Shown: positions 46,919 through 58,318 of the stretch, one piece after another
Numbering within the stretch: position 1 is the stretch's first letter
Layout of the letters: every line of letters begins with the position of its first letter
Origin: Megalobrama amblycephala
Taxonomy: Eukaryota; Chordata; Actinopteri; Cypriniformes; Xenocyprididae
DNA: 64,000 nucleotides
Direction of reading: 5' to 3'
NCBI RefSeq assembly: GCF_018812025.1
Contig: NC_063057.1
Coordinates: 15,927,963-15,991,962, forward strand
Notes under the pieces: model-generated
The model's input: only the letters and a program-made list of their open reading frames with translations
Databases searched by the model: none
What the model was told of the DNA's origin: nothing
Position numbers and translations under genes: made by a program

Positions 46919-49900
46919 ATGAGAGGATACTTACTTGGAATACTTGTACTTTTGAAACATTGCATTTGCGGTGATGATGTGAACTTTGATGGAGACATCA
47001 AGGACTTTGTAGTTGGTAAAAGTAAGTTGTTCGTTCTTACTGACCATCGACTACATCAGATGAGACTCGATCTTTCTGAGGAGAAGAGGAAGGACATCAA
47101 TAATGCCACTCATCAAAACAGAGTCAACATTCTGGTGCCTTTTGATGACAACGACACCCTGATAACCTGTGGGACCTTGACAAATGGATACTGTGAAGTT
47201 CTTGACCTCAGTGACATTACAAAGAGCATTTACTATGAAAGTGGAATATCAGTAGGACCGAGACAGAATAAGAAATCTGTTGCGTTCATTGCAGGTCCAA
47301 GTACCAGCAGGTACCTTTTGGTTGGGAAAAAAGACGATGATGGAAAACCTCCGTATCCTGTTGTTAACTTGTGGAACACTTTACAGTCTCAGTTTGGTGA
47401 GATTTTCTCTATCATAGATACAACATCAACCCCCTTCATTCAGAGCACCGCGAGCGATGTGGAGTTTGTTGACGGATTCCAGAGAGTTTCGCCCTCAGAG
47501 TCGTACTTGTTTCTCAACGCAAAGATTGACTCGGAGAGTAAAGTGCTCGTCCTGTGGATGGACAGCTCTAAAGATAAAAAGATAGAAATCTTCAAATCCC
47601 TACAGGCTGCAACGATACAGTGCTGCAATGATAAAGCTCGTCCAGAGCTCGTCGCCTCCACCGTTATTCCCTCAGTGAACGGCGTTATTTGGGCAGGTGT
47701 GTTCAGTGCGCAGAATCAGCAGGATCCGGAGAACACCGCGCTGGCTCTGTACGACATCAGTACAGTTCGAGGAAGAGTGAAGGGTTTCTGCACTGTTGGT
47801 GACAAGATATGTGGTTCTGAGGTTGGAAAATGCATTCATGCTTTCAATATACACATGTATAGCCTATTGTGTATATACACAATATACACCGTTTATTTAT
47901 TTATTTCTGATAGAATTAAGGATGACATTTGTAATCAAATATTGCATGATAATAAAACGTAACTTTACTATTAAAGTCATATAAAGTTTAATTTGTTGTT
48001 TGTGCTGTAGAGTGGTAGTGCACTTCAGCCGCTCTCTGTGGTGTTCAAGTACAGCTCAATGTCATCAGTGGCAGCAGTTAGAAAAGGATCCTGGATTGTG
48101 ATGTTCATAGGAACCAGTGATGGACAACTGATAAAGGTCTGCTTCACTTCTCTCTCTCTCCTACACACATCATTATTTCCACTAGTTTCAACTATTTTCT
48201 AAATGTCTGTCCTCTTTTTTCAATTAGACCAACTGTTTAGCTCTAAGCTGATTTTTGCTCTGTATTTGAATTACTAGTCATTATTCATGATTTGTTTTTC
48301 TAGCTTGTGTTGGATGAGAAATTCATACCAGGCTGTCCAATAGTGCTGTACAAATCTGATGAGGAACGAGCAGTGCTTCCCAGAATGCACTTTGATCCAG
48401 TAGATTTCAAACATATCTACATCGCTCTGAGGAAACAGGTGAGGTTTAGAAGTGCAATCAATAAAAAGTGAAACTTTTGAAAATAATTTAGTATTAGATG
48501 TTTTTAGATTAAGTAGTTGCTACAATGTCACATAACATAAATAACCTTTAGACTGAAAATAAATAAAAAATAAAAATCTGGATATTATGTTCAATCATGC
48601 TGTCTTATGTATTAATAGCCTTTAATTGATATAAATATTGGGTAACACTTTATTTTAGAGTATCCTTGATGTATGTTACATGTAATTAATATAGTAATAT
48701 GCTAATAGTAAATTATGCATAATTACAAACCTAACCCTACAGTATGTACATGTTGTACACTGTAACTAGGACACCTTAAGATGAAGTATAATCAAATATT
48801 GAAGAATATTTTTTACATATCCATAGCCAGTCATAGAAATTTTATTAAAAATATTTATAACAGTTTATTTTACAGCGTCATTGTTACATGAAGTTACTGT
48901 AGTAATAACTATAAATTATGCATAATTACATGTGAATAATCCTAAACCAAACCCTAATCCCATCCCTATAGTAAGTACATGAAGTTAATCATTATTACGC
49001 AGTACTTTAGTGTATAATTACATAGTAACACGGACACCTTAACATAAAGTGTAACCAAATATTTCATATTTAATTAACCCTTAAAAGTCGTTAACTGTTA
49101 TCTTTAAATGATATAAGTAAATCATCATTTGATTTTTCAGAGGATCACAATTCAGCTGGATTGTTCTTTATGCTTGACAAATGTTTTGTAGAACTGATAT
49201 CATTGACAAGTTCACTGATGTGCAAAAACATTATTATTATTATTTTTTTTTTTTTTTTTTTTTTTTTACAATATTATTGAGGTGGTGCAATACAATTTGA
49301 TCACTTAGACAATTTTGGGAAGAATGTTTAAAATATTGTTAAAATTAATCTTTAATAAAATGGAAAAGAGCACTGGCTTAATAAAATGACTCTAAAATAG
49401 AAGTGTCTCTTTCTGCTCATGTTTCTGATGTAGCTCAGAAGAGTGTCTGTGGTTCAGTGTGCTAAATTCAGCTCTCTGAAAGACTGCAGAGCTGCTCTGG
49501 ATCCTCTCTGTGGCTGGTGTGTGAAAACACAGAGGTCAGCCTGCCTTTATCACATGTCTTTCCACACATCACACATTATATCTGCTCTAGATTACACCAT
49601 CACCTAATGCCTAATGGTTCACGTGTTAAGTTCATATCATATGGACATGATGAGAAGTGTGCAAACAGACCTGTAGATGATATATCGGTTGATGTTGTTT
49701 TTATCTAGATGTTCTACTCAAGATGAATGCTCAAATACTTCATGGGTGTCCATCCCAAAAAACTCTCTTCAGATACAGCTGCTTTCCTTTCAGATGGAGC
49801 AGAATTCTTCTAGAAAGGTAGAGGATCATTATCTAGAAGAATTAATCATAATTAATGAATCTAAGAAATAATTTATATGACTACTCTTTACTAACCTCTC

Positions 49901-51228
49901 CTTCACAGATTACTCTACATCTTGCCTTGAGTCTGGAGAGCACAGGAAATCCCGTCTTCTCATGTTCCTTCATCACAGGAAGTGTGAATCTGTGTGACGG
50001 GTCTGATCTGACTGCAGTTTTCCCAAACTGCTCCTGTAGTTTTTCTGACCAGCTACTATATACTGGAGGTTGGTTCTCCTTCAGTGATGTTTTATATGTG
50101 CTACAGTGCATTTATATTGTCAGAATATGATTGTTTATAATCATAAACATTTGTTGGTAATCTGTTCAGGTTTAACAGTCTCTGCTGCAGTTACTATTGA
50201 GGATCAGAAGATCACAGAGACGCTGACACTGAGGAACTGCTCCAGTATCACAGATAATTCACCAATTGCTTCTTATACACAGTGAGAAAATGCAGTTTAA
50301 AAGAGTTTTGAATGACTACTTTGAATTTTTATTTTAATAATATTAAAAATATGAATTAAATGCAGGTGTGTGCAGTGTATCTCATCTGGGTGTCAGTGGT
50401 CCTCTTCCTCACAGCGTTGTGATTGGACACATGGACCTGGACTGCAGTTACACATTCAGAAACCTAACGTATTCTACAATCCAATTCTTCATTATATATC
50501 TATTTGGAAACAGTGTAACCTTTATATAGATTCAAGCTGATGTTAATTTATTGTTAATAGCTGAAATATCCTTGTGTTGACTCAAGAAAACTCAGGAAGT
50601 AAATGAACTGCTCAGATTTCCCTCTCTTTTTCTACTCTTTAGGATGCGTGTAAAGATCTACTCTCTCAGAGTGTCTACAAAGTAAGTGTTGCTGATTATG
50701 AACAACTTCACAGAACAGGGATGTTTTTTTCAGTTTTTTCCTGTTTCGAATGAATATGACTTTACAAGAGTCTGAGGATTTTGTTTCTTTTTTGAGTAAC
50801 AGTTTGCTTATAAACTTCTTTTAAAACTAGTTTTCTTTTATATCATATCAGCAGCAAACAATTTGTCACAATCATCATACTTTTTAAATTATGTATAATA
50901 TATTTATATTTAGTAATATAATTATATATTATTATAATTATTATTATCTTATTATATAATTTATATAGTAAAAGATATTTTAACTTCTGTTGTTTGTTAA
51001 AAATGCTGTGGTCATATGGAGTGGATATGGAATATTTTCTTTTTCTTTATGGCCTTTCTTTCCGAGCGCAACCTTTTGTGTCCTGTAGGAGCCAGAGATT
51101 CTCTCTCTGGAGCCCAACAAGGTTTCTTTCCATGGCAGAAACAACGTTGAACTAAGAGGAAAGAACCTGGAATCTGTCACTAAAATCCGTATTCAAGGGG
51201 ATCTGGACTGTATTCCTAAAGAGTGAGG

Positions 51229-51279
<51 letters not shown>

Positions 51280-54206
51280 TGTTTAGTTGAATTATGAATG
51301 TGTGTAGATTGAGATAAATGATACTGTGTACCTGTGCATGAATGTTTCTCTTCAGATCTCCAGTATTTGATCGCTCCAGTGACACTTTAAGGTTCCACAT
51401 TCCTCCCAGTGGAACTAAAGGAACAGTGAAAGTGTGTGTTGTTACTCCTGACGACCGTTGTCATGGTAACAGCATCATCACTTACAGTTCCCAGCCCAGC
51501 TGCACAGGAATACAGCCCACAGTCAGCTGGAGCAGGTAAGAGCATTTCAGACCACTGGCAGATCAGCTTCCTTAAGATGACAGCTGCACATTTTAATTAG
51601 TTAAAGGTAGGGTAAGTCATTTTCGAGAGGTTAGTGAGCTAGCTTTGAAAGCATAAGATCCCACCCTCCCGTCAGAGCGCCTCCAAAGCCACGCCTCCTC
51701 CAAAACACATGAACGCGTACAGCAGGGAGCAAACAAAAGTGTCACGAGAGACAGAGGTAAACTACTTCATGTCTCAAACCACATAACATTACATTAATAA
51801 TGAACGTAAACAAAGAGATCTGACCTGTATCATATGACTGCTGCAGATTAATTTCGCCGTTGATAGTGTTGCCATTGAAACGCAGAATTTCGAGTCACAA
51901 ACTACTCAGAGTATAACATCACAGGTTTCCATCTCTTCCAAATTATGGTAGTTATGGCATGAATGCAGCATAAGCTTGTTCACACAGAACGCGTCTTTGC
52001 GTCTAAAAACGCAGAGCTCTGGATTGGATTAGAAAAAAAAAGCGCAGCACGGAAAGCGAGGTAAACAGCAGAATAGATAAATACTATTTTTAATAAATAA
52101 AATAAAAAAATAAAATAATCGCACTGGCTATGGTCTCCTCTGCTATGTTGCCATCAAATAAAACAGTTGTCATGCCAACTTGCTACTGTAAACAGAAGCT
52201 TGCAACGCTTGCCCCGCCTTCAAGTTCTTCTGATTGGTCCACTGTTTTTGGAACTGACATTAATGAGTGGCGCTGCGTGTAAAAGTTTAAATTCTTTTAA
52301 CTTGACACAGAGTCTTAAAAACACAGTACTCATGTGTGAGGTGCTGCAAAAGATGCAAGACATGAGCATAACGATCACACACATCCGTCTAGTGTGTGTT
52401 TACATAGAAAAACAATGGAAAAGTGGCACATTGGAATAGAAAAACGTGTTCTGTGTGAATGCAGGATGTGAAGACTTTCAACCAGCATAACAAAAAAATG
52501 TTTCTGAAGCAAATCACCTACCCTGCTTTAATCTCACGTCATACAGCCCATTTTAGTCATGGAATTTGCAAGAAGGCTGTCAATGTGGTAAAATAAGATT
52601 TGCAATATAATGATTTACCATTGTAAATGAGTTGTTATGAGGTACTGTTGAAACAGATGGGGAAAAATACTTATATACAAGGCAGGAAGAAATTAAAGCA
52701 TGAGAATCAGGTCATTTCCTGCATGTTTTGTAATAGTTCTGAGAGATGCTAGTCTTTAGTTTAGTAAGAGCAACCTGCTTCCTGACAGCCAGACTTTTTA
52801 AAATATTTTTGGCAGGTTTCACTTCCATTATTTGCTGAAACTTCTTGTATTGTTTGTCTGTGTGTTTGTGTATATGTGAAAGTCACATGTAGAAAAGTTA
52901 GTGGGTGGAATTAAAATGTTAATACTTTCTTATTACATTTCTTATGTGTTATTGACTGAAATTATCTCTTCATTCAGTGGTGGAAGGAAGATTCACATTC
53001 AGGGAAGCAATATGGAATTTGTTGAATCAGTTATTGTCCGTCCATCTAATAAAGTGCTTCAAACACAACACAGCAGAAGCTCAGGGGTAAGACGTGTTTA
53101 TTACTCCTGCAGTAACTCACAGCACTGAATCTGATACACAGAGATCAGCTGAACTTCAGTGAGTCTTCAAACAGCCCAGATTCACACATGTAGTGAATGA
53201 GTCTTATTTGGAAGAATTTGTTATTTATCTGCTCATATAATTGTTAAATGCACTTCAGTGACTCTAAATGTGCCACTGATTTTTTTTGGAAATGGTGATG
53301 ACATGCATTTTATGTTATATTAATATGTTCCTTGAGGTTCACTTACAAATATTAACCACTGTGTAATGTCACAATGAGGAGGAAGTAGAAAATCAGCAAA
53401 TGCTAATTTTGCAGTTACATTTTGAAATCAAAAACTTGCAGTATTACATGTAAAACTCTTTTATGTCAAAGGATCAAGAGGAAAAAAAAAATTAAATAAA
53501 AAATTAATTAAAGTCATATTTTCATTGTCTCTCTCTTCTCAGGATGTGTGGTTTCACTCCCCCCGTTATGATGGCAGTGATCTGTTTAGCTTATCATTGA
53601 ATGTTGGGAACTCCACTGTGAACTGTGGGTATTTTTCCTACCTGCCTGATCCAGAATTCACTGGATTCAGCACCTTTCCGGTGGCCAACAATCTACATGT
53701 GAACATTCAGGTAAAGAGCGACTAAAAGCCTATAGAGCTATAGAATTTGAGTTGGCACAAATTATTCTTGTGAATCTCTCTTTCTCAGAAAAAGGCAGAT
53801 TTCTTGAATTTGAGTATGAGTGAGGTGAAAGTGACGGGTTATCAGGGAGATCAGCAGTATCAGTGTGTTTTGGAGATGTTTGAGTACAATGCCATCATCT
53901 GTAAGATTAAAGGAGAATCAGGAGCCGTCACAGCAGTGGACTCTATATCTGTACGTCTGTTTTTGATATTTTCAATTCTTTGGTAAAACTATAGATATGG
54001 AAGTTCATAATTTGATTTGATAATTGCTGCTGCTAACACTGCTGTGTATTATGTAAAGTTTAATGTAAATCTTACTCAACTTTTGACGTGAAAAGACATT
54101 TCTTTCATTGTCATTTCAGATCACGATTGGGAATTATGTTCTTGAGATGGGGAATACACAGGATTTGTTCTGCATCCGTCCACAGAAAACACCTGGCCAA
54201 GTATGA
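46919..54206 (+). CDS. Plexin-like soluble receptor, gene 3
   Basis: The exons are 46919-47821, 48011-48136, 48304-48438, 49434-49534, 49709-49817, 49909-50068, 50170-50281, 50366-50468 (end uncertain), 50643-50681, 51089-51222, 51356-51535, 52978-53086, 53543-53710, 53789-53950 and 54120-54206. The domain order is as in gene 2, about 875 residues with these borders. The start ATG precedes the same signal peptide. The donor that normally ends exon 8 (ATAGAG|gtgaga) is replaced by different sequence; a cryptic in-frame donor AAC|gtattc at 50469 would rescue it, otherwise the frame runs to a TGA about 70 bp on and truncates the protein after the second PSI. The C-terminus has CAG where genes 1 and 2 have TAG and ends seven residues later at TGA. 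Still no transmembrane segment. Confidence 0.8.
48642..49060. repeat. Two MITE copies in gene 3 intron 3
   Basis: Both are of the GGTAACACTTTATTTTA type described at 10726. The first copy is about 48642-48795 and the second about 48865-49060. Each ends near 'caccttaa...aagtgtaa'. Confidence 0.5.
51231..51278. repeat. (GT)n microsatellite
   Basis: It lies 10 bp after exon 10 of gene 3. A shorter (GT)n is at the same spot in gene 2 (37071-37100) and a very short one in gene 1. Confidence 0.9.
51601..52531. mobile_element. 931-bp element with TTAA edges in gene 3 intron 11
   Basis: The left end is TTAAAGGTAGGGTAAGTCATTT and the right end, read inversely, TTAAAGCAGGGTAGGTGATTT: imperfect inverted termini of about 22 bp with TTAA at both edges. 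The insert is missing from the same intron in genes 1 and 2. No transposase is seen; the interior is GC-richer than the intron. A TTAA target would fit a piggyBac-type element, but TTAA may simply be part of the termini. Confidence 0.65.
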
Positions 54207-54749
54207 AAGAGCAATGAAAACACTCACAGAAAAAGAAATGATTCTTTAAAAAAAAGATTCGAAAACATAATATAGCATAAATTAATTTGTTTAGCTTTAA
54301 ATTACAAAATTATGTTTTGACATACTATTTAACTATTCAAGAACCTCTGCATTTAAATATTCTGTAAGATCAATCCTGATACTGAACCGCAGGTGGCGCT
54401 ATATACTTATTTATTTTACACAAAACAATAAATTCAGTTTGGTTTGCAGTAGTATTGAGTCCTGCAGTACAGTTATTTTGTAGGAGAATGCTTTCATTGT
54501 ATGTTTTTCATCGAACACCGACACAATTCTTCTGTTATTTGTTGTTATTTACAGTATATCAGTATACTGTCTTACACTTCATACTTACTAATAAACATGC
54601 CAAACATATCAAATCCATTGAAAAGAGTCTGATCTGATTTAAATTAAGTCACACATAAAGACTCATGAACAATCTCTCATACAAACATGTTTCTTAGTTC
54701 TGCAAGTCACCAGCACACATTTCAGAGCACACAGTGTGGTTTATTATAC
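54207..54749. other. 3' flank of gene 3
   Basis: This parallels the 3' flanks of genes 1 and 2 (the 'actgaaccgcaggtggcgctatatac' block near 54379). The usual AATAAA after the stop is changed to AATGAA. Other candidate signals lie at 54425 and 54592. No gene. Confidence 0.55.
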
Positions 54750-54780
54750 AAAGCCGATTCCAAAAAAGTTGGGACACTGT

Positions 54781-55749
54781 GGGACACACAGCGATGAAAG
54801 GGCCCTCGCACCCGGGCTCACCGCCACCCGTTGGCCTTAGGAAAACTTGGGGCAGATCAGACATTGTATGCCTGAGTTACAACGGCTTCCTTTTTCATGG
54901 CGGAACAACAGACTTTGTCATGCCGCCAAGGGCACGCCCTTCAGCGAAAACTCTAGACCTTCGCAATTTAACGTCACAAAGGCCTTTAGATTAGACTGAC
55001 AAAAAATGACATTGATCTGATTAAATCTCTTGGAGGAGTTAATCACAGTGTAAAACATGTCATTTCCTGTTGCCCCCAGGTGGCGCTATGACTGTAACTG
55101 AATATTGTTATGAAGATGTCTTCAGGTCAGGACTCTAATAAAACATGTAAAGTTTGGGGCAGATCAGACATTGTATGCCCGAGTTACAACAACTTCCTCT
55201 TTCATGGCGAAACATTGAACTTTGCCAGGCCGCCACAAACACGCCCTTCAGCTAAAACTCTAGATCTTCGCAATTTAACATCTCAAAGGCCTTTAGATTA
55301 GACTGACCAAATATGATGTTGATCTGATTAAAGCTCTAGGAGGAGTTTGTTAAAGTACAACATGTGGAAATGGCAAAAACTGCCAAAATTTTGTAGAGAA
55401 AATTAAAAATATCTCACTTCCTGTTGGGTTTACAAACTTTGCACCCAGGGGCTTTTTTGTAGGTATTGGGCTGTTACATCTGTCTACCGAATTTCATAAC
55501 TGTACGTGAAACGTAGCACGAAGGGCGCTTAATTGAAATTTTGTAGGTGGCGCTATCGAGCCATTTTGCCACACCTAATTCTGAAACCCATATCAGATGT
55601 AAATTTTCACCACTTCTGACGCATGTGCAAAGTTTCATGAGTTTTTGAGAACATTTAGGCCCTCAAAAATGTGATTCATTTTGGAGAAGAAGAAAATTTT
55701 GGCTGAGCAATTCCAATAGGGTCCTCACACCATCGGTGCTCGGGCCCTA
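54781..55749. repeat. GGGCCC-ended repeat nested in the Tc1-like element
   Basis: The ends are 'agggccctcgcacccgggctc' on the left and '...cacaccatcggtgctcgggccc' on the right. It contains two tandem copies of a unit of about 290 bp (from about 54842 and 55134, both starting 'ttggggcagatcagacattgtatgcc' in near-identical form). This is a familiar type of fish interspersed repeat. Open frames in it are not genes. Confidence 0.65.
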
Positions 55750-55799
55750 ATAAGTTGTTATTAAATTTCATGGCATCAACACATCTCAAAAAAGTTGGG

Positions 55800-56834
55800 A
55801 CAAGGCCATGTTTACCACTATGTGGCATCCCCTCTTCTTTTTATAACAGTCTGCAAACGTCTGAGGACTGAGGAGACAAGTTCCTCAAGTTTAGGAATAG
55901 GAATGTTGTCCCATTCATGTCTAATACAGGCTTCTAGTTGCTCAACCATCTTAGGTCTTCTTTGTCGCATCTTCCTCTTTATGATGTGCCAAATGTTTTC
56001 TATGGGTTAAAGATCTGGACTGCAGGCTGGCCATTTCAGTAACCGGATCCTCCTTCTACGCAGCCATGATGTTGTAATTGATGCAGTATGTGGTCTGGCA
56101 TTGTCATGTTGGAAAATGCAAAGTCTTCCCTGAAAGAGATGATGTCTGGATGGGAACATATGTTGTTGTAGAACTTGGATATACCTTTCAGCATTGATGG
56201 TGCCTTTCCAGATGTATAAGCTGCCCATGCCACATGCACTCATGCAACCCCATACCATCAGAGATGCAGGCTTCTGAACTGAGCGCTGATAACAACTTGG
56301 GTTGTCCTTGTCCTCTTTAGTCCGGATGACATGGCGTCCCAGTTTTCCAAAAAGAACTTCAAATTTTGATTCGTCTGACCACAGAACAGTTTTCCACTTT
56401 GCCACAGTCCATTTTAAATGAGCCTTGGCCCAGAGAAAACTCCTGCGCTTCTGGATCATATTTAGATAAGGCTTCTTTTTTGACCTATAGAGTTTTAGCC
56501 GGCAACGGCGAATGGCACGGTGGATTGTGTTCACTGACAATGTTTTCTGGAAGTATTCCTGAGCCCATGTTGTGATTTCCATTACAGTAGCATTCCTGTG
56601 TGTGATGCAGTGCCATCTAAGGACCCGAAGATCACGGGCATCCAGTATGGTTTTTCAGCCTTGACCCTTACGCACAGAGATTGTTCCAGATTCTCTGAAT
56701 CTTTGGGTGATATTATGCACTGTAGATGATGATAACTTCAAACTCTTTGCAATTTTTCTCTGAGAAACTCCTTTCTGATATTGCTCCACTATTTTTCGCC
56801 ACAGCATTGGGGGAATTGGTGATGCTCTGCCCAT
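55800..56834 (-). pseudogene. Tc1-like transposase pseudogene
   Basis: Reading leftward from an ATG at 56834, the N-terminal helix-turn-helix region (MGRASPIPPMLWRKIVEQYQ..., RKIAKSLKLSSSTVHNI) runs to about 56655. A frameshift or stop then separates it from the catalytic part (56582-56007), which has the first Asp in LWSDESKFE and the second in FQHDNARPHTA. An in-frame TAA (56008 region) replaces the Asn of the NPIEN-type motif, directly before the third catalytic acidic residue; downstream codons continue PIEN(I)W to about 55800. A normal enzyme has about 340 residues. The gene is dead. Confidence 0.88.
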
Positions 56835-57190
56835 CTTGACTTCTGAGAGACACTGCCACTCTGAGAGGCTCTTTTTATACCCAATCATGTTGCCAATTGA
56901 CCTAATAAGTTGCAAATTGGTCCTCCAGCTGTTCCTTACATGTACATTTAACTTTTCCAGCCTCTTATTGCTACCTGTCCCAACTTTTTTGGAATGTGTA
57001 GCTCTTATGAAATCCAAAATGAGACAATATTTGGCATGACATTTCAAAATGTCTCACTTTTAACATTTGATATGTTATCTATATTCTATTGTGAATAAAA
57101 TATAAGTTTATGAGATTTGTAAATTTTTGCATTGCTTTTTTATTCACAATTTGTACAGTGTCCCAACTTTTCTGGAATCGGGTTTGTAAT

Positions 57191-58215
57191 AAAATATAAT
57201 ATATGTCTATATCTCTAACATAATATATACTTAAAAATATCTTAACAACACTAAAAGTCTTCTAAACACAGATCTGAATTGTTTGATACGTGTCATCACA
57301 TGTTTTATATAGATTCCATATTTTGACCAAATATGCTTCTTTGGCGGCTGTGCATAAAATTGTAATATTTCATAGTAGTGCCATTTTCATTAAATAACAC
57401 ATTCAAAAGTGTGCAAATATCAGACTGGTTTAGCAAAAATACATAGGTCTATACATCAAAACCGGCTGTGTGCTATTATATCAGTGCCTAACAATCAAAA
57501 CTTTAAAGTGAGGAGGAACAATGGCAAAAATCATTCTGTTGCTCAAACGGTAGAGCATAGCACTAGAAACCCTAAAATAATGAGTTTGATTGATTCCCAG
57601 AGAAAATATGAACTGATCAATGTTCTTTCAGCAATTTAATTAATTGCTTTGAATAAAATATGCTGCCAAATACATATAATTAAATTGAATAACACAAAAA
57701 CTAGAAGTCTGCTCTAAATCTAAGTTTATTTGATTGTACAAAAATAAAGGTATGGATTGGAGGGACTGGTCTCGCTATATTTTTATTAGGCTGTTTTTGT
57801 TTTTGTTGTTATCATCATTATTATTCCAGGGTGTGTTGTACTACAAGTTGTATTATGTCCCAGAACTGAAATTACTATATAGCCTACTTTCTTTCTGCAA
57901 ATACTGTAAATGTAGGCCGGCCTATGCATACATTTCTGTGAAGTACTAATGTTTGTGTCTGGTACGATATTTCATTCATATTTATTTCAGAGCCTTACAT
58001 AGTGAGGAGTACTACAAATATTATTATTAAACAAGTTGTTTTACAGTCTGCGTGGGGGAAAAAATCTTATTTTGTAAAAACCCCTTCCTCTTGATGTCAT
58101 CAGATCATTTCTAAAACGTTTCACTCAAGTAACTTTTTGGATGGTTAATATGAACAAGTTACAATTTCTCTGTAGTACTTAGACCCCCGCCCTCATCTCA
58201 CAGGCACAGAACTGC
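57191..58215. other. Spacer and distal promoter of gene 4
   Basis: The sequence is diverged but recognisably parallel to 14990-16510. It contains a tRNA-like remnant (57539-57601). No gene is seen. Confidence 0.55.
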
Positions 58216-58225
58216 TTTCACTTCC
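58216..58225 (-). promoter_or_regulatory. Candidate Ets/IRF composite site, gene 4
   Basis: GGAAGTGAAA on the bottom strand. The surrounding promoter of gene 4 is more diverged than those of genes 2 and 3, yet this site is unchanged. Confidence 0.4.
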
Positions 58226-58318
58226 ACTCACTTCACCCGTAGACGCATCTGAGAGCAGTTGATCGCTGTGACAAGATCTCACTATAGTAGGCCTGTCCAA
58301 CTCATTCAGATATTTAAG

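Larger units (their letters stand above)
54750..57190 (-). mobile_element. Tc1-like transposon, inactivated, with a nested insertion
   Basis: The termini are 'caaagccgattccaaaaaagttgggacactg' on the left and its inverse 'cagtgtcccaacttttctggaatcgggtttg' on the right, ending near 57187. The transposase lies on the bottom strand. About 970 bp of another repeat (roughly 54781-55749) is inserted between the left terminus and the transposase 3' end. The same spacer region of genes 1 and 2 lacks this element. Confidence 0.85.

Noticed and set aside
54734..55301. Frames of 86 and 63 codons upstream of the Tc1-like transposase
   Set aside because: They are two copies of the tandem unit in the nested GGGCCC-ended repeat.
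58259..58318. Upstream in-frame start adding 20 residues to gene 4
   Set aside because: Genes 2 and 3 have stops or frame changes there, and the signal peptide begins at the conserved ATG.
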